64,000 nt of DNA from positions 6,014,001-6,078,000 of the forward strand of contig NZ_CP033073.1 in NCBI RefSeq assembly GCF_003675325.1, written 5' to 3'. A model generated the notes under the pieces. It saw nothing but the letters and a program-made list of their open reading frames with translations, searched no databases and was not told where the DNA came from. The DNA comes from Streptomyces dangxiongensis (GTDB lineage Bacteria; Actinomycetota; Actinomycetes; Streptomycetales; Streptomycetaceae). Positions 35,507-44,027 of the stretch are shown one piece after another. Within the stretch, counting starts at the first letter, position 1; each line of letters starts with the position of its first letter. The position numbers were made by a program, and so were the translations under genes.

Positions 35507-36748
35507 TCAGAGCGACGGTGCTCCCTCCAGGACGAGGAAGGCGTTGGTGCCGCCCACGCCGGCCGACATCAGGCCGGCCGTGCGGGAGCGGCCGTGCGCG
35601 GGCCAGGGGCGGCCCTCGGGGAGGATGCCGAAGCGCGCGCCGCGCCCGGTGAACTCCTCGACGGGGTCCTCGGTGTTGGGGGTCGCGGGCAGGAAGCCGC
35701 GGTCCATCGCGAGGCAGGTCTTGATCAGGGCCGCCATGCCGGCCGCGGTGTCGCAGTGGCCGACGGACGCCTTCACCGAGCCCACCGCCACCGGCTCGCC
35801 CTCGGTGCCGAGCGCCTCGATCAGGGCGGTCGCCTCGATCTGGTCGTTCAGCGGGATGCCGACCCCGTGCGTCTCCACGTAGTCGACGTCGGCCCCGGTC
35901 AGGCCCGCCGCCTCCAGGGCCCGGCGTACCGCGCGGACCTTGCCGTCGACACCGGGGATGACGAAACCGGGCTTGGCGCGGCCGTCGTTGGTCACGGCGC
36001 TGCCCCGGATGACGGCGTAGACCGGATCGCCGTCGCGCAGCGCGTCGTCGAGCCGGCGCAGCAGGACGGCCCCGGAACCGTCACCGGGGACCACGCCGTT
36101 GTGCCGGCGGTCGAAGGGGCGCACGATGCCCTCGGTGGAGTAGATGCTGCGCGGGGTGCGCACGTAGGTGCCGTCGGCGTCCTCCTGGACGGCCACCGCC
36201 CCGGCCAGGGCGTAGTCGCAACTGTGGGCGCGCAGGCTCTGGCAGGCCAGATGCACGGCGACGGCCGAGGTGGCGCACGCCGAGTCCAGCATCACCGACT
36301 CGCCCCACAGGTCACGGAGGTAGGAGAAGTAGGGCCCGGCGAACGTCGGGTCGACGTGCACCACGTCGTCGAAGGCGGCCCGCGGCACGTGCTTGGTGCG
36401 GGCGCAGCCGGCGTACACGGCGGTCCGGTCGGCGATCGCCGACAGCCGCACCCCGGCGTCCTCCGCCGCCTGCCACAGCGACTCCTGGAGGATGCCGTGC
36501 TGCGGGTCCAGGCCCTCGACGCCGACGAGCGCGCTGTCGTAGCGGTCCCGGTGCGGCGCCCACCCCCAGGAGTGGACGCGCAGCCGGTCCCCGCCCAGGT
36601 CCTCCACGACCGGCACCGGCTCCCGCCGGAAGCAGTCGCGGCCCGCGACGAGGTTGTCCCAGAACGCCTCGACGTCGGGCGCGTCGGCGAACCGCCCGCC
36701 CACACCGATGACGGCCACCGGGCCGGAACGATCGGAGAGTTCTGACAT
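35507..36748 (-). CDS. Stand-alone beta-ketoacyl synthase (PKS type)
   Basis: A 413-residue free ketosynthase with the full Cys-His-His set: C158 in DSACATSAVAVHLA, H294 in ETHGVGIPLND and H331 in KASVGHCDTAAG. The N-terminus (AVIGVGGRFADAPDVEAFWDNL) is that of modular PKS ketosynthases, but there is no acyltransferase or carrier attached. The usual HGTGT is HGVGI, an uncommon pocket change. It lies 12 bases before the SnoaL-type gene's operon segment and 11 bases after the MDR gene. It would extend a carrier-bound amino-acyl chain with a malonyl unit in trans, using the ACP at 41899-42207; the partner acyltransferase is not in the cluster. Confidence 0.86.
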   Translation of the reverse strand: MSELSDRSGPVAVIGVGGRFADAPDVEAFWDNLVAGRDCFRREPVPVVEDLGGDRLRVHSWGWAPHRDRYDSALVGVEGLDPQHGILQESLWQAAEDAGVRLSAIADRTAVYAGCARTKHVPRAAFDDVVHVDPTFAGPYFSYLRDLWGESVMLDSACATSAVAVHLACQSLRAHSCDYALAGAVAVQEDADGTYVRTPRSIYSTEGIVRPFDRRHNGVVPGDGSGAVLLRRLDDALRDGDPVYAVIRGSAVTNDGRAKPGFVIPGVDGKVRAVRRALEAAGLTGADVDYVETHGVGIPLNDQIEATALIEALGTEGEPVAVGSVKASVGHCDTAAGMAALIKTCLAMDRGFLPATPNTEDPVEEFTGRGARFGILPEGRPWPAHGRSRTAGLMSAGVGGTNAFLVLEGAPSL

Positions 36749-36759
36749 GCGACCCTGCC

Positions 36760-37773
36760 TCAGTCGAAGGTGAGCGCGACCTTGACGACCCCGTCCCCGC
36801 GGTGGTGCGCCAGGTCGAGGGCGTCGGCGATGTTCTTGATGTCGAAGGTGTGGGTGATGTGGTCGTCGACGCGGATCGAGCCGCCCCCGATCAGGTCCAG
36901 GGCCGTGCGGAAGGAGGCGAGCCCCGGCTCTAGCTGGGCGCCGCCCACCGCGTGGATCAACTGGGCGTTGCGCACGAAGAGATGGGCGTACGGAATGCGC
37001 ATGTCGTAGTCCTCGGGCATGCCGAAGAAGCCCAGCCGGCCCTGCTGGCCGACCATCCGCATCGCGTGCACGCGCGCCCCGTCGGTGCCGGCCGCCTCGA
37101 TCACCAGGTCGGCGCCCGCGCCGCCGGTCAGCTCCATGACGACCTCCTCGGCGCTCTGCCCGGGCACGTGCGCGGTGGCGTCCGCGCCGAGCGCACGCGC
37201 CACCGCCAGCCGTCCCGGCTCCAGATCGACCGCCACGACCCGCTCGAAGCCGCGGTGCTTGAGCATCTGGAGGAACAGCAGGCCGGCCGAGCCGATGCCG
37301 ACGACGGCGGCCGTCCGGCCCTGGGGCACCGGCTCCGGCCAGAACCGCTTCAGCGCGAAGACGACGGTCCCGAGCTGCTGCGCCATCAGATGGACCGTCG
37401 GCGAACCGGTGTCCGGCAGCGGCAGCAGGAACCGGTCGGCGATGGTCTGGTAGCGCGCGAACGACGCCATGTACGCGTGGTTCGGCACGGTCAGCACGAG
37501 GTCGCCCGGCGCGAACCGCGCCGACCGGCTCTCCACGACCCGGCCGACGCCCTCGTGCCCCGGATATCCCGCCGGGCAGGGGTAGGGGTGGTCCCGCATG
37601 TCCCGGAAGAACGGGGACTCGGCGCGCACCCGGTGCACATCGCTGCCGCAGATGGCGGCCACGGTGTTGCGGACCAGCACCTCGTCCTCGTTCAGCTCCC
37701 GGAAGGCGACGTCCTCCACCTCCAGGCGCCCGGGTTCGACGAGAACGGCGGCTTCGCCACGTACGTGCGGCAT
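36760..37773 (-). CDS. MDR-family dehydrogenase
   Basis: A 337-residue medium-chain dehydrogenase/reductase of the zinc alcohol dehydrogenase branch. Marks are AAICGSDVHRV (~34-44) with the catalytic cysteine, AGYPGHEGVGRVV (~67-79) with the zinc-ligand pair, and the NAD(P) loop VVGIGSAGLLFLQ (~157-169). The structural zinc lobe with four cysteines is absent, as in many biosynthetic MDR enzymes. It lies 22 bases after the NRPS gene in the operon. It may reduce an enone or ketone intermediate or release a thioester reductively; substrate unknown. Confidence 0.85.
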   Translation of the reverse strand: MPHVRGEAAVLVEPGRLEVEDVAFRELNEDEVLVRNTVAAICGSDVHRVRAESPFFRDMRDHPYPCPAGYPGHEGVGRVVESRSARFAPGDLVLTVPNHAYMASFARYQTIADRFLLPLPDTGSPTVHLMAQQLGTVVFALKRFWPEPVPQGRTAAVVGIGSAGLLFLQMLKHRGFERVVAVDLEPGRLAVARALGADATAHVPGQSAEEVVMELTGGAGADLVIEAAGTDGARVHAMRMVGQQGRLGFFGMPEDYDMRIPYAHLFVRNAQLIHAVGGAQLEPGLASFRTALDLIGGGSIRVDDHITHTFDIKNIADALDLAHHRGDGVVKVALTFD

Positions 37774-37795
37774 GCGGACCTTCCTTCGGGGATGT

Positions 37796-40700
37796 TCACG
37801 AGTGGTCGGCGCGGGCGGTGGTCGCCCAGGACAGGGGGTGGCCGGGCAGCCGTGGCCGGCGTGCCGTGCCGTCCGGGGTCAGCCGCGCCCCGACGCCCTG
37901 GCACCACAGCGCCGCGAGTGCCCTGAGCAGGGCTTCGTCGTCCAGGTCCGCCGCGGGCAGCTCCAGGACGGCCACCTCGCCGAGCTGGTCGCGGACGACC
38001 TGGAGCAGCTTGGCGGGCTCGGCCCCGGTGGCCAGGTGCGCCTGTCGCGGGGCGGGCCCGTCGGGGGTGACCGGACCGAGCGCGGTGCTCCACAGCACAC
38101 CGGGGCGGCCGGGCAGGGGTACGGTCCCGGACTCGTCGGCCGCGTACCGGCGGGCCTCCTCCATGCCGAGGGCCCCGCTCACCACGGCCGCCGCGATCCG
38201 GCCCGGGCCGGCGCCGAGCACCGCCGCCGGGGTCACCCCCCACTGGGCGAACCGGCCGGCGAGGCACACCTGACGGGTGAGGGCGTCGGCGCTGCCGTCA
38301 CCGGCCTCCGCGAACGCGAACACCACGGCGGGGGCCGGTCCCGGGACGGGCGGCGCGGCCGGGTGGCCGGCACCGTCGCGCAGGGCCCGTACCGTCTGCT
38401 CCCGGCCGTCCGCCACCACGGCGAACCGGTGCGCGAACCGCTCCCGCCCCCGGTCCAGGGTGTGCGCCACGTCCCCCAGCGCCACCCGCGGGTTCGCCTC
38501 CAGATACGCGGCCAGCCGCTCCCGGGCCACGGCGAGGGCCTCCGCGGTGACGGCGGACAGGGCGAGGACATGGTGCCGGGCCCCGCCCGTCACGGGCCGC
38601 CGCTCCGGCGCCGCGTACCCGGGCGGTGTGCGCGGTGCGGGCCGCCGCCGTACGGCCGCCCCGGCGGGCGTGGCCGCCGGGGCGGCCGTGGGACGGTGGG
38701 CGGTGGCGATCAGGCGGGCCTGGTCCCGGACGGTGACGTGCCGCAGCAGGTCGATGACCGGGACGTCGGCGCCGGTCGCCAGCCTCAGCTCTTCGCGCAG
38801 CTTCACCAGCAGCAGCGAATGGCCGCCCGCGTCGAAGAAGTTGCGGTCGGAACCGAAACCGTCGTGCCCCAGCACCGCCCGCCAGGCCGCCCGTACGCCG
38901 TCCAGCAGGGAGGCCGGGCCGGGAGCCGCAGCCGCAGCGACGGTCGCGGTCGCGGCCGGGGCGGTGGGCGCCGGTGCGGCGGGAGCGGGCTTCAGGGCGT
39001 GTCCCCCTCGGTCCACGTCCGGCAGCCGGCGCCGGTCGATCTTGCCGGTCGGGGTGAGCGGCAGCTCGTCCACCAGCACCAGGTGGCTCGGGACGGCGAA
39101 GGCGGGCAGCCGCAGCCTGGCGTGCCGGCCGATCCCGTCGGCGTCCGTGCCGGGCGCGGCGACCGCGTAGGCGACGATCTCCTTCTCGCCGCGCCCGTTG
39201 ACACGGGTGGTGACGAAGACCGACTCGACGGCCGGATGGGCGTCCAGCACGGCCTCCACCTCGCCGAGTTCGACGCGCTGACTGCGGATCTTGACCTGGT
39301 TGTCGTCGCGGCCGATGAACTCCAGCAGCCCCTCCGGCGTCCAGCGCACCCGGTCACCGGTGCGGTACAGCCGGGTGGTGCCGTCGGTGACGAAGCGGCC
39401 GGCGGTCAGCTCCGGCGCGTTCAGGTAGCCGTCGGCCAGCCCGGCGCCGCCCAGCAGGAGTTCACCGGGCACACCGCGCGGGACAGGCCGGGTGCCGCCC
39501 TCCTGCACCACCCGCACCTCGGTGCCGGGCACCGGACGGCCGATGGGGACCGTGCGGGCGTCCGCCGCGACCTCGGCGACCGGGAACCAGGTCGAGGTGA
39601 AGGAGTTCTCGGTGGGTCCGTAGCTGTGCAGGAGCACCCCGGGACGGCTCCAGCGCAGGGCGCGGCGCATGTGCCGCACGGAGATCAGCTCGCCGCCGAA
39701 GTAGACGCGCCGCAGCGACTGGAGCGTGTCCGGGGCGTCCTCGATGATCCGGTTGAGCAGCGGCGTCGTCACCAGCAGGGTCGTCACCCCGCGCGCACGG
39801 ACGACCCTGCGCATCTCGCGGGGACTGAGCACCAGGTGTTTGTCGAGGACGACCAGTTCGGCGCCGTGCGTCAGCGCGCCCCAGATCTCGTAACTGGCGC
39901 CGTCGAAGTTGAGCGGGCACAACTGCGCGACCACGTCCGTCTCGTCCAGCGGGATGAAGTCGGGCCGCTGGAGGAGCCGGGCCAGCCCGCGGTGCGGCAG
40001 GACGACGCCCTTGGGCCGGCCGGTCGTACCGGAGGTGTAGAGCACGCACAGGGTCGCCGCGTCGTCGTACGGGACCTCGGGCGCGGCCGGCCCGCCCGCC
40101 CGCGCCGGTACCTCGTCCAGCCGTACGGCCGTGTCGCGCGGCACGTCGAGGGTGTGCCCGCAGTCCGGGTCGACGACGAGGACGGCCGGGCGGGCGTCGT
40201 CCACGATGAGTTGGAGCTGGGCCTCGGGGTAGGCCGGGTCGAGCGGCAGGTACGCGGCCCCGGCCAGGGCGCTGGCCAGCCAGAACACCGGCGTGTCGAG
40301 GCCGGGGGAGAGCAGCAGGGCCACGGTGTCACCGGGCCCGGCGCCCCGCTCGCGCAGCCAGCCGGCCAGTTCCCCGGCGCGGGCGCCGAGTTCGCCGTAG
40401 GTGAGGACGCGGTCCCCGTGGCGTACGGCGACCGCGTCCGGCCGGCCGGCCGCGTGCCGCAGGACCAGCGCGGGGATGCCGGGCGCCGGCGCGGTGGCGG
40501 GCGCGCCGTGCGCGGCGACCTGGGACAGGCCCGGGTCGCACGCGGCGAGCAGGTCGCCGCAGGAGGTGTCCGGGGCGGCCACCGCGCGGGCCAGCAGCTC
40601 GCGCAGTTCCTCGGCGAACAGCTCGGCGGTGGCGTGGCGGTAGCGGGCGGTGTCGTAGTAGACGCACAGCCGGGTGCCGGCCGAGCCCTCCAGCACGTTG

Positions 40701-41902
40701 ACCGAGAACTCGTACTTCGTCGTCTCGTCCGGATGGTCGAAACGGCGGACGGTGACCTCGCCGGCCTGCCACTCGTCCTCGTAGGCGGGCGTGTACATGA
40801 ACGCCGTGCGCTCCACGCCCGGGCCGTCCGACCGTTCGCTGCGGATCTCGCGCAGCCGGCGCATCGGCAGATGGGTGTGCTCCATCGCGTCGAGCATCTG
40901 CTCGCGCAGCCGGGCGGTCACGTCCGTGAAGCGGTCCTCGTGGTCCAGCCGGTCGCGTATCGGCAGGACCCGGCTGAACAGGTCGACGCGCTCGGCGTCG
41001 GCGTCCCGGCGGCCGGCGAACACCATGCCGAGGACGCCCTCGGACTCGCCGGCCCACGCGTGCAGCAGCACCGACCAGGCCGCGAGGACCACCACGGCGG
41101 GGGAGCCGCGGCCGGCCGTGGCCAGGGCCTGGACGCCCGAGGTCACCTCGTCCGGCAGCCGCACCTCCACCCGGCCGGAGGGCCCGGGGAAGCCGTCCTC
41201 GGGCACCAGGTCGTGCGGCGGCGCGAGGGAGGCGGGGGCGTCGTGCAGCACCGCGGCCCAGTACTCCTCGGCGTCGGCGTAGCCGTCGGTGTCGGCGTGT
41301 GCGTCCACGTCGGCGTCGGCGTACGCGTCGGCGCCGGTCGGGTCGTCGGTGCCGGTGCCGGTCCGGTCGTCGGTTTCCGCGTCGCTCCGGTCCGCGGGGT
41401 GCGACGTGGCGCGCGGTGCGGTGCCGGGCCCGCCCGCCGCCCGGGACCGGTACGCGGTCACCAGGTCCTCGGCGAGGATCCGGCTGGACCAGCCGTCGGA
41501 GACGATGTGGTGCATCGTGACGGCCAGCAGGGCGCCGCCGTCCCCGGTCAGCAGGGCCGCCCGCAGCAGGGGTGCCGTCGCGAGGTCGAAGGGCGCGCGG
41601 CCGGCGACGACCGCGCGGGCGAGGGCCTCGGCCCGGTCATAGCGGCCGGGCAGCCGGTCGGTGACGAAGGCCAGGGGCGGCTCCGCCTCGGTGTCGTGCC
41701 ACAGCTCGCCGCCCTCGGTGGCGAAGGAGCCGCGCAGCGCCGCGTGCGCCCGCAGCACGTCGCCGAGGGCGGCCCGCAGTGCCGGTACGTCGACACCCGG
41801 GACGAACTCCAGGTCGACCGTGATGTTGTAGCGGTCGGAATCCGGTTCGCGCTGGCAGGCGAGCCAGACGTCCAGTTGCTCGGAGGAGGCCGGTGTCCTC
41901 AC
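37796..41902 (-). CDS. NRPS module C-A-PCP with degenerate acyltransferase-like C-terminus
   Basis: A 1,368-residue synthetase beginning at GTG 41902, which overlaps the ACP stop. Condensation domain 1-440 (MHHIVSDGW, 130-138) carries a Thr/Asp/Ala-rich insert at ~175-210. Adenylation domain ~475-960: LYTSGTTGRPKG (621-632), YGPTE (771-775), PTGKIDRRRL (951-960); pocket residues by eye D-G-Y-L-Y-G-S-F-T, matching no code I know. PCP 1001-1070 with S1029 in GGHSL. Residues ~1108-1180 then resemble a PKS KS-AT linker (VLALSAVTAEALAVARERLA) and ~1190-1365 a shrunken AT whose GHSxGE is GAGPGR, so catalytically dead. This tail is highly unusual. It probably joins a methyl-tryptophan-derived unit to cysteine. 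Confidence 0.87.
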   Translation of the reverse strand: MRTPASSEQLDVWLACQREPDSDRYNITVDLEFVPGVDVPALRAALGDVLRAHAALRGSFATEGGELWHDTEAEPPLAFVTDRLPGRYDRAEALARAVVAGRAPFDLATAPLLRAALLTGDGGALLAVTMHHIVSDGWSSRILAEDLVTAYRSRAAGGPGTAPRATSHPADRSDAETDDRTGTGTDDPTGADAYADADVDAHADTDGYADAEEYWAAVLHDAPASLAPPHDLVPEDGFPGPSGRVEVRLPDEVTSGVQALATAGRGSPAVVVLAAWSVLLHAWAGESEGVLGMVFAGRRDADAERVDLFSRVLPIRDRLDHEDRFTDVTARLREQMLDAMEHTHLPMRRLREIRSERSDGPGVERTAFMYTPAYEDEWQAGEVTVRRFDHPDETTKYEFSVNVLEGSAGTRLCVYYDTARYRHATAELFAEELRELLARAVAAPDTSCGDLLAACDPGLSQVAAHGAPATAPAPGIPALVLRHAAGRPDAVAVRHGDRVLTYGELGARAGELAGWLRERGAGPGDTVALLLSPGLDTPVFWLASALAGAAYLPLDPAYPEAQLQLIVDDARPAVLVVDPDCGHTLDVPRDTAVRLDEVPARAGGPAAPEVPYDDAATLCVLYTSGTTGRPKGVVLPHRGLARLLQRPDFIPLDETDVVAQLCPLNFDGASYEIWGALTHGAELVVLDKHLVLSPREMRRVVRARGVTTLLVTTPLLNRIIEDAPDTLQSLRRVYFGGELISVRHMRRALRWSRPGVLLHSYGPTENSFTSTWFPVAEVAADARTVPIGRPVPGTEVRVVQEGGTRPVPRGVPGELLLGGAGLADGYLNAPELTAGRFVTDGTTRLYRTGDRVRWTPEGLLEFIGRDDNQVKIRSQRVELGEVEAVLDAHPAVESVFVTTRVNGRGEKEIVAYAVAAPGTDADGIGRHARLRLPAFAVPSHLVLVDELPLTPTGKIDRRRLPDVDRGGHALKPAPAAPAPTAPAATATVAAAAAPGPASLLDGVRAAWRAVLGHDGFGSDRNFFDAGGHSLLLVKLREELRLATGADVPVIDLLRHVTVRDQARLIATAHRPTAAPAATPAGAAVRRRPAPRTPPGYAAPERRPVTGGARHHVLALSAVTAEALAVARERLAAYLEANPRVALGDVAHTLDRGRERFAHRFAVVADGREQTVRALRDGAGHPAAPPVPGPAPAVVFAFAEAGDGSADALTRQVCLAGRFAQWGVTPAAVLGAGPGRIAAAVVSGALGMEEARRYAADESGTVPLPGRPGVLWSTALGPVTPDGPAPRQAHLATGAEPAKLLQVVRDQLGEVAVLELPAADLDDEALLRALAALWCQGVGARLTPDGTARRPRLPGHPLSWATTARADHS
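41273..41380 (-). repeat. Low-complexity insert in the condensation domain
   Basis: On the plus strand GTCGGCGT-like hexa/octamers recur (GTCGGCGTCGGCGTACGCGT, GTCGGTGCCGGTGCCGGTC). They encode an Asp/Ala/Thr-rich loop at about residues 175-210 of the NRPS. It does not touch the HHxxxDG motif. It looks like slipped-strand expansion. Confidence 0.6.
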
Positions 41903-42207
41903 TTCGGGACCGCCACGTGCTCGCCGGCGGCGTCCGCCCGCAGGGTGCGCACCAGACCGGCGACCGTGCGGACGGAGCGGAAGTGGACCGGGGTGAACTC
42001 GGCGTCCGTGATCGTCACACCGAAGCGCTGCTCGCACTGGGCACGCAGCTCCACGAAACCGAGGGAGTCGAGCCCCAGGACGTCCTGGAGGCCGTCGTCG
42101 TCCCCGATGCGCTCCGCGGGCACGTCCAGGAAGAGGTCGTCGACGAGGATCTCCTTCAGCGTCGCTTCCAGGGTTTCGGCCTGCTTCTCGCCCGAACCGA
42201 GGGTCAT
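41899..42207 (-). CDS. Free acyl carrier protein
   Basis: A 102-residue acidic carrier protein with the phosphopantetheine serine S48 in GLDSLGFVEL. The surroundings (ETLEATLKEILVDDLFLDVP, then ITDAEFTPVHFRSVRTVAGLV) are those of discrete ACPs rather than NRPS PCPs. It is overlapped by four bases at both ends, by the ketopantoate-reductase-like gene and the NRPS gene, so all three are translationally coupled. It likely carries the malonyl or extended polyketide intermediate for the stand-alone ketosynthases. No PPTase gene lies nearby; a genomic enzyme must activate it. Confidence 0.88.
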   Translation of the reverse strand: MTLGSGEKQAETLEATLKEILVDDLFLDVPAERIGDDDGLQDVLGLDSLGFVELRAQCEQRFGVTITDAEFTPVHFRSVRTVAGLVRTLRADAAGEHVAVPK

Positions 42208-43328
42208 GACGTTTCTCCCTTGCTGTAGGTGGATCGGTGCGGCGCGGGGGCCTCGGCGCGCCGCTCCCGCTCCGCGGCCCGGCGCGCCAGCTCGGTGATC
42301 GCCGGCAGGGAAAGGTCGTGGTCCCGGGCGCGGCGCAGTACCGGCTCGGTGAGCGCGGCCAGTTCGGTCGGCCGGACACCGGTGGCCACGTCCCGGTGCA
42401 GGGAGGTGTCGGTGCGGCCGGGCAGGGTGTCGAGGGTGTGCAGCAGGCCCGGCCCGTCGACGGCGACGTCCTCGGCCGCCGCGACGGCGCAGGCCTCGCG
42501 CGCCGCGCCGTGCAGCAGCGCCTTCAGCCCGGGCTGCCGCCGGACGGCGCCCAGGGGGCCGTCGGCCGCGGTGGTGGCCAGGGCCAGCGGCAGCAGGAGG
42601 ACCAGCTTGCGCCACAGAACGCGGGCCGGGTCCGGCTCGGTGGTGCAGGCGATGCCCGCGTCCGCGAGGGACGCGGTCACACCGGCGAACGCGGTGGCGC
42701 GCGAGGCGCCGGTGTGTGGTGCACCGACATGTGGTGCACCGACATGTGGTGCACCGACACCTGATGGGGTGGCATGTGGTCCGTCCGCATATGGCCGGTC
42801 GGCACACGGCCTGTCGGCACATGGTCCGTCCGCACATGGTGCGGCGGAGCCGGGCGTGGCGGCGCCGGACCCGGCCGGCGTGCCCTCGGTCGCCGCCAGG
42901 CTGACCTCGGCGAACAGGGAGTTCCACGTCACCCGGCCCGGCCCCGTCCGCTCCGCCTCGACGCGGATCGCGCCGACGATCTGGCGGGAGCCGAACCGCT
43001 CCCGCAGCAGGGCGGGGTGGTCGAGCCCGTTGAGCAACGGCACCACCGCGCCCGGCAGCGGTCCCGGACCGGTCCGGGACAGGGCGGCCCCGAGTGCCGG
43101 TGCCTTCACCGTCACCCACAGGACGTCGACCGGCTCGTCGAGCCGGCCCACCGCGCGGACCGCCACGGAGTGGTCGCCGCGCAGTCTGCTGTGGACGTCG
43201 ATCACGCCGGAGTAGCGGGCCCGGGTGGACTCCCGCATCACCAGCGTGACGTCGTGGCCGCCGCGGGCCAGGGCCGCCCCGAGGGCGAGCCCCACTCCGC
43301 CGGCGCCCAGAATCGCATGCCTCAACAC
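42204..43328 (-). CDS. Ketopantoate reductase (PanE/ApbA)-family enzyme with repeat-expanded linker
   Basis: A 374-residue NADPH-dependent reductase. GTG 43328 (GGGAA upstream) gives VLRHAILGAGGVGLALGAAL with the GxGxxG loop; KAPALGAAL holds the conserved lysine and RVLWRKLVLLLPLA starts the C-terminal helical domain. Between the domains, residues ~149-210 are an Ala/Pro/Cys/Asp- and His-rich insert coded by tandem 15-bp repeats, absent from normal family members (~300 residues). It is the first gene of the seven-gene operon, 318 bases after its promoter start. In the pathway it may reduce a ketone of a carrier-bound or free intermediate; supply of pantothenate for carrier proteins is an alternative. 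Confidence 0.82.
   Translation of the reverse strand: MLRHAILGAGGVGLALGAALARGGHDVTLVMRESTRARYSGVIDVHSRLRGDHSVAVRAVGRLDEPVDVLWVTVKAPALGAALSRTGPGPLPGAVVPLLNGLDHPALLRERFGSRQIVGAIRVEAERTGPGRVTWNSLFAEVSLAATEGTPAGSGAATPGSAAPCADGPCADRPCADRPYADGPHATPSGVGAPHVGAPHVGAPHTGASRATAFAGVTASLADAGIACTTEPDPARVLWRKLVLLLPLALATTAADGPLGAVRRQPGLKALLHGAAREACAVAAAEDVAVDGPGLLHTLDTLPGRTDTSLHRDVATGVRPTELAALTEPVLRRARDHDLSLPAITELARRAAERERRAEAPAPHRSTYSKGETS
42715..42842. repeat. 15-bp tandem repeats inside the ketopantoate-reductase-like gene
   Basis: TGTGGTGCACCGACA occurs three times without change at 42715-42759. Further diverged 15-mers (for example GGTCCGTCCGCATAT, GGCCTGTCGGCACAT) run on to about 42842. The unit length is a multiple of three, so the frame is kept. 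It encodes the interdomain insert. Confidence 0.75.
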
Positions 43329-43537
43329 GTTTCCCGGAGCGTCTCGTGAGAACACCGGTGCCCGCACGGCCCGACCGCGCACGGCGGGCGGCCGGAAGGG
43401 ACACCGGACGAAGGAAAGTAGAACGTGAAACGAAATAGCCGGCTACGGCCCTGAAGGGTCCGACGGCCGCGGGTCGGACGGCCGAACGCCCCTGATATCG
43501 AACGGAGTCAAGACGCTACTTCGTTGATGTGTACATG

Positions 43538-43551
43538 CGGCCGATCGGCCG
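43538..43551. promoter_or_regulatory. 14-bp perfect palindrome in the divergent control region
   Basis: CGGCCGATCGGCCG is fully self-complementary and lies in the transcribed leader of the leftward operon. TGTACATG and CGTACATG occur just to either side. It is a candidate site for a pathway regulator encoded elsewhere. The whole gap 43329-44027 holds no gene, only the two promoters and this element. Confidence 0.4.
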
Positions 43552-43652
43552 ATGCGTACTCCCCGTGGCGGCGTACATGATTCCCCCTGTCACGCCGGAT
43601 CCAGATCACCGCCGAACGCGATGCTGAAATACTGCGTTCACAAACGACTCAG

Positions 43653-43682
43653 ACTGTAAGGGCGTCAGATTTCGGCCGTCAA
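43653..43682 (-). promoter_or_regulatory. Promoter of the leftward biosynthetic operon
   Basis: On the minus strand TTGACG (43682-43677) and TACAGT (43658-43653) are 18 bases apart. It would give a leader of about 320 bases before GTG 43328. Confidence 0.65.
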
Positions 43683-43796
43683 CCTTCTTTTCGGCCAACG
43701 GATGGCCGGTGGGCGCACCCTCGTGCGGGCTGATGACGCGAAGTGTCGATCATTTGGCCTGAGTCGATACGGCCGAGTGTGGCCGACGAACGACCC

Positions 43797-43826
43797 TTGA
43801 CTGGCCCGATGGCTGCTGCCTACGCT
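43797..43826 (+). promoter_or_regulatory. Promoter of the rightward biosynthetic operon
   Basis: TTGACT (43797-43802) and TACGCT (43821-43826) are 18 bases apart, reading towards the PCP gene with a leader of about 195 bases. It stands back to back with the leftward promoter. Confidence 0.68.
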
Positions 43827-44027
43827 CCGACAACGGCAATCTGGCCACCACGGCGAGCATTCGGCTCGGGGACCGAACCGGTTTGATCCACCGGTTGTGC
43901 GTCTGTTTCCACGGGGGATCAAGAAGATAAAGCGCATACAGTCACACGCCCCTGTGCGCCGCCGTTCCACGGCTGCGCCGTATTCGGGGCCTCAATCGTG
44001 AGCCGCGATGACACGGGGGAATCCCTC

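Noticed and set aside
37598..42298. Open frame of about 1,560 codons on the plus strand across the NRPS gene
   Set aside because: Antisense shadow of the NRPS; composition is Val/Arg/Gly-rich without domains.
42715..42842. Short tandem repeats considered as a CRISPR array
   Set aside because: Units are 15 bp with no spacers, stay in frame inside a reductase gene, and no cas genes exist.
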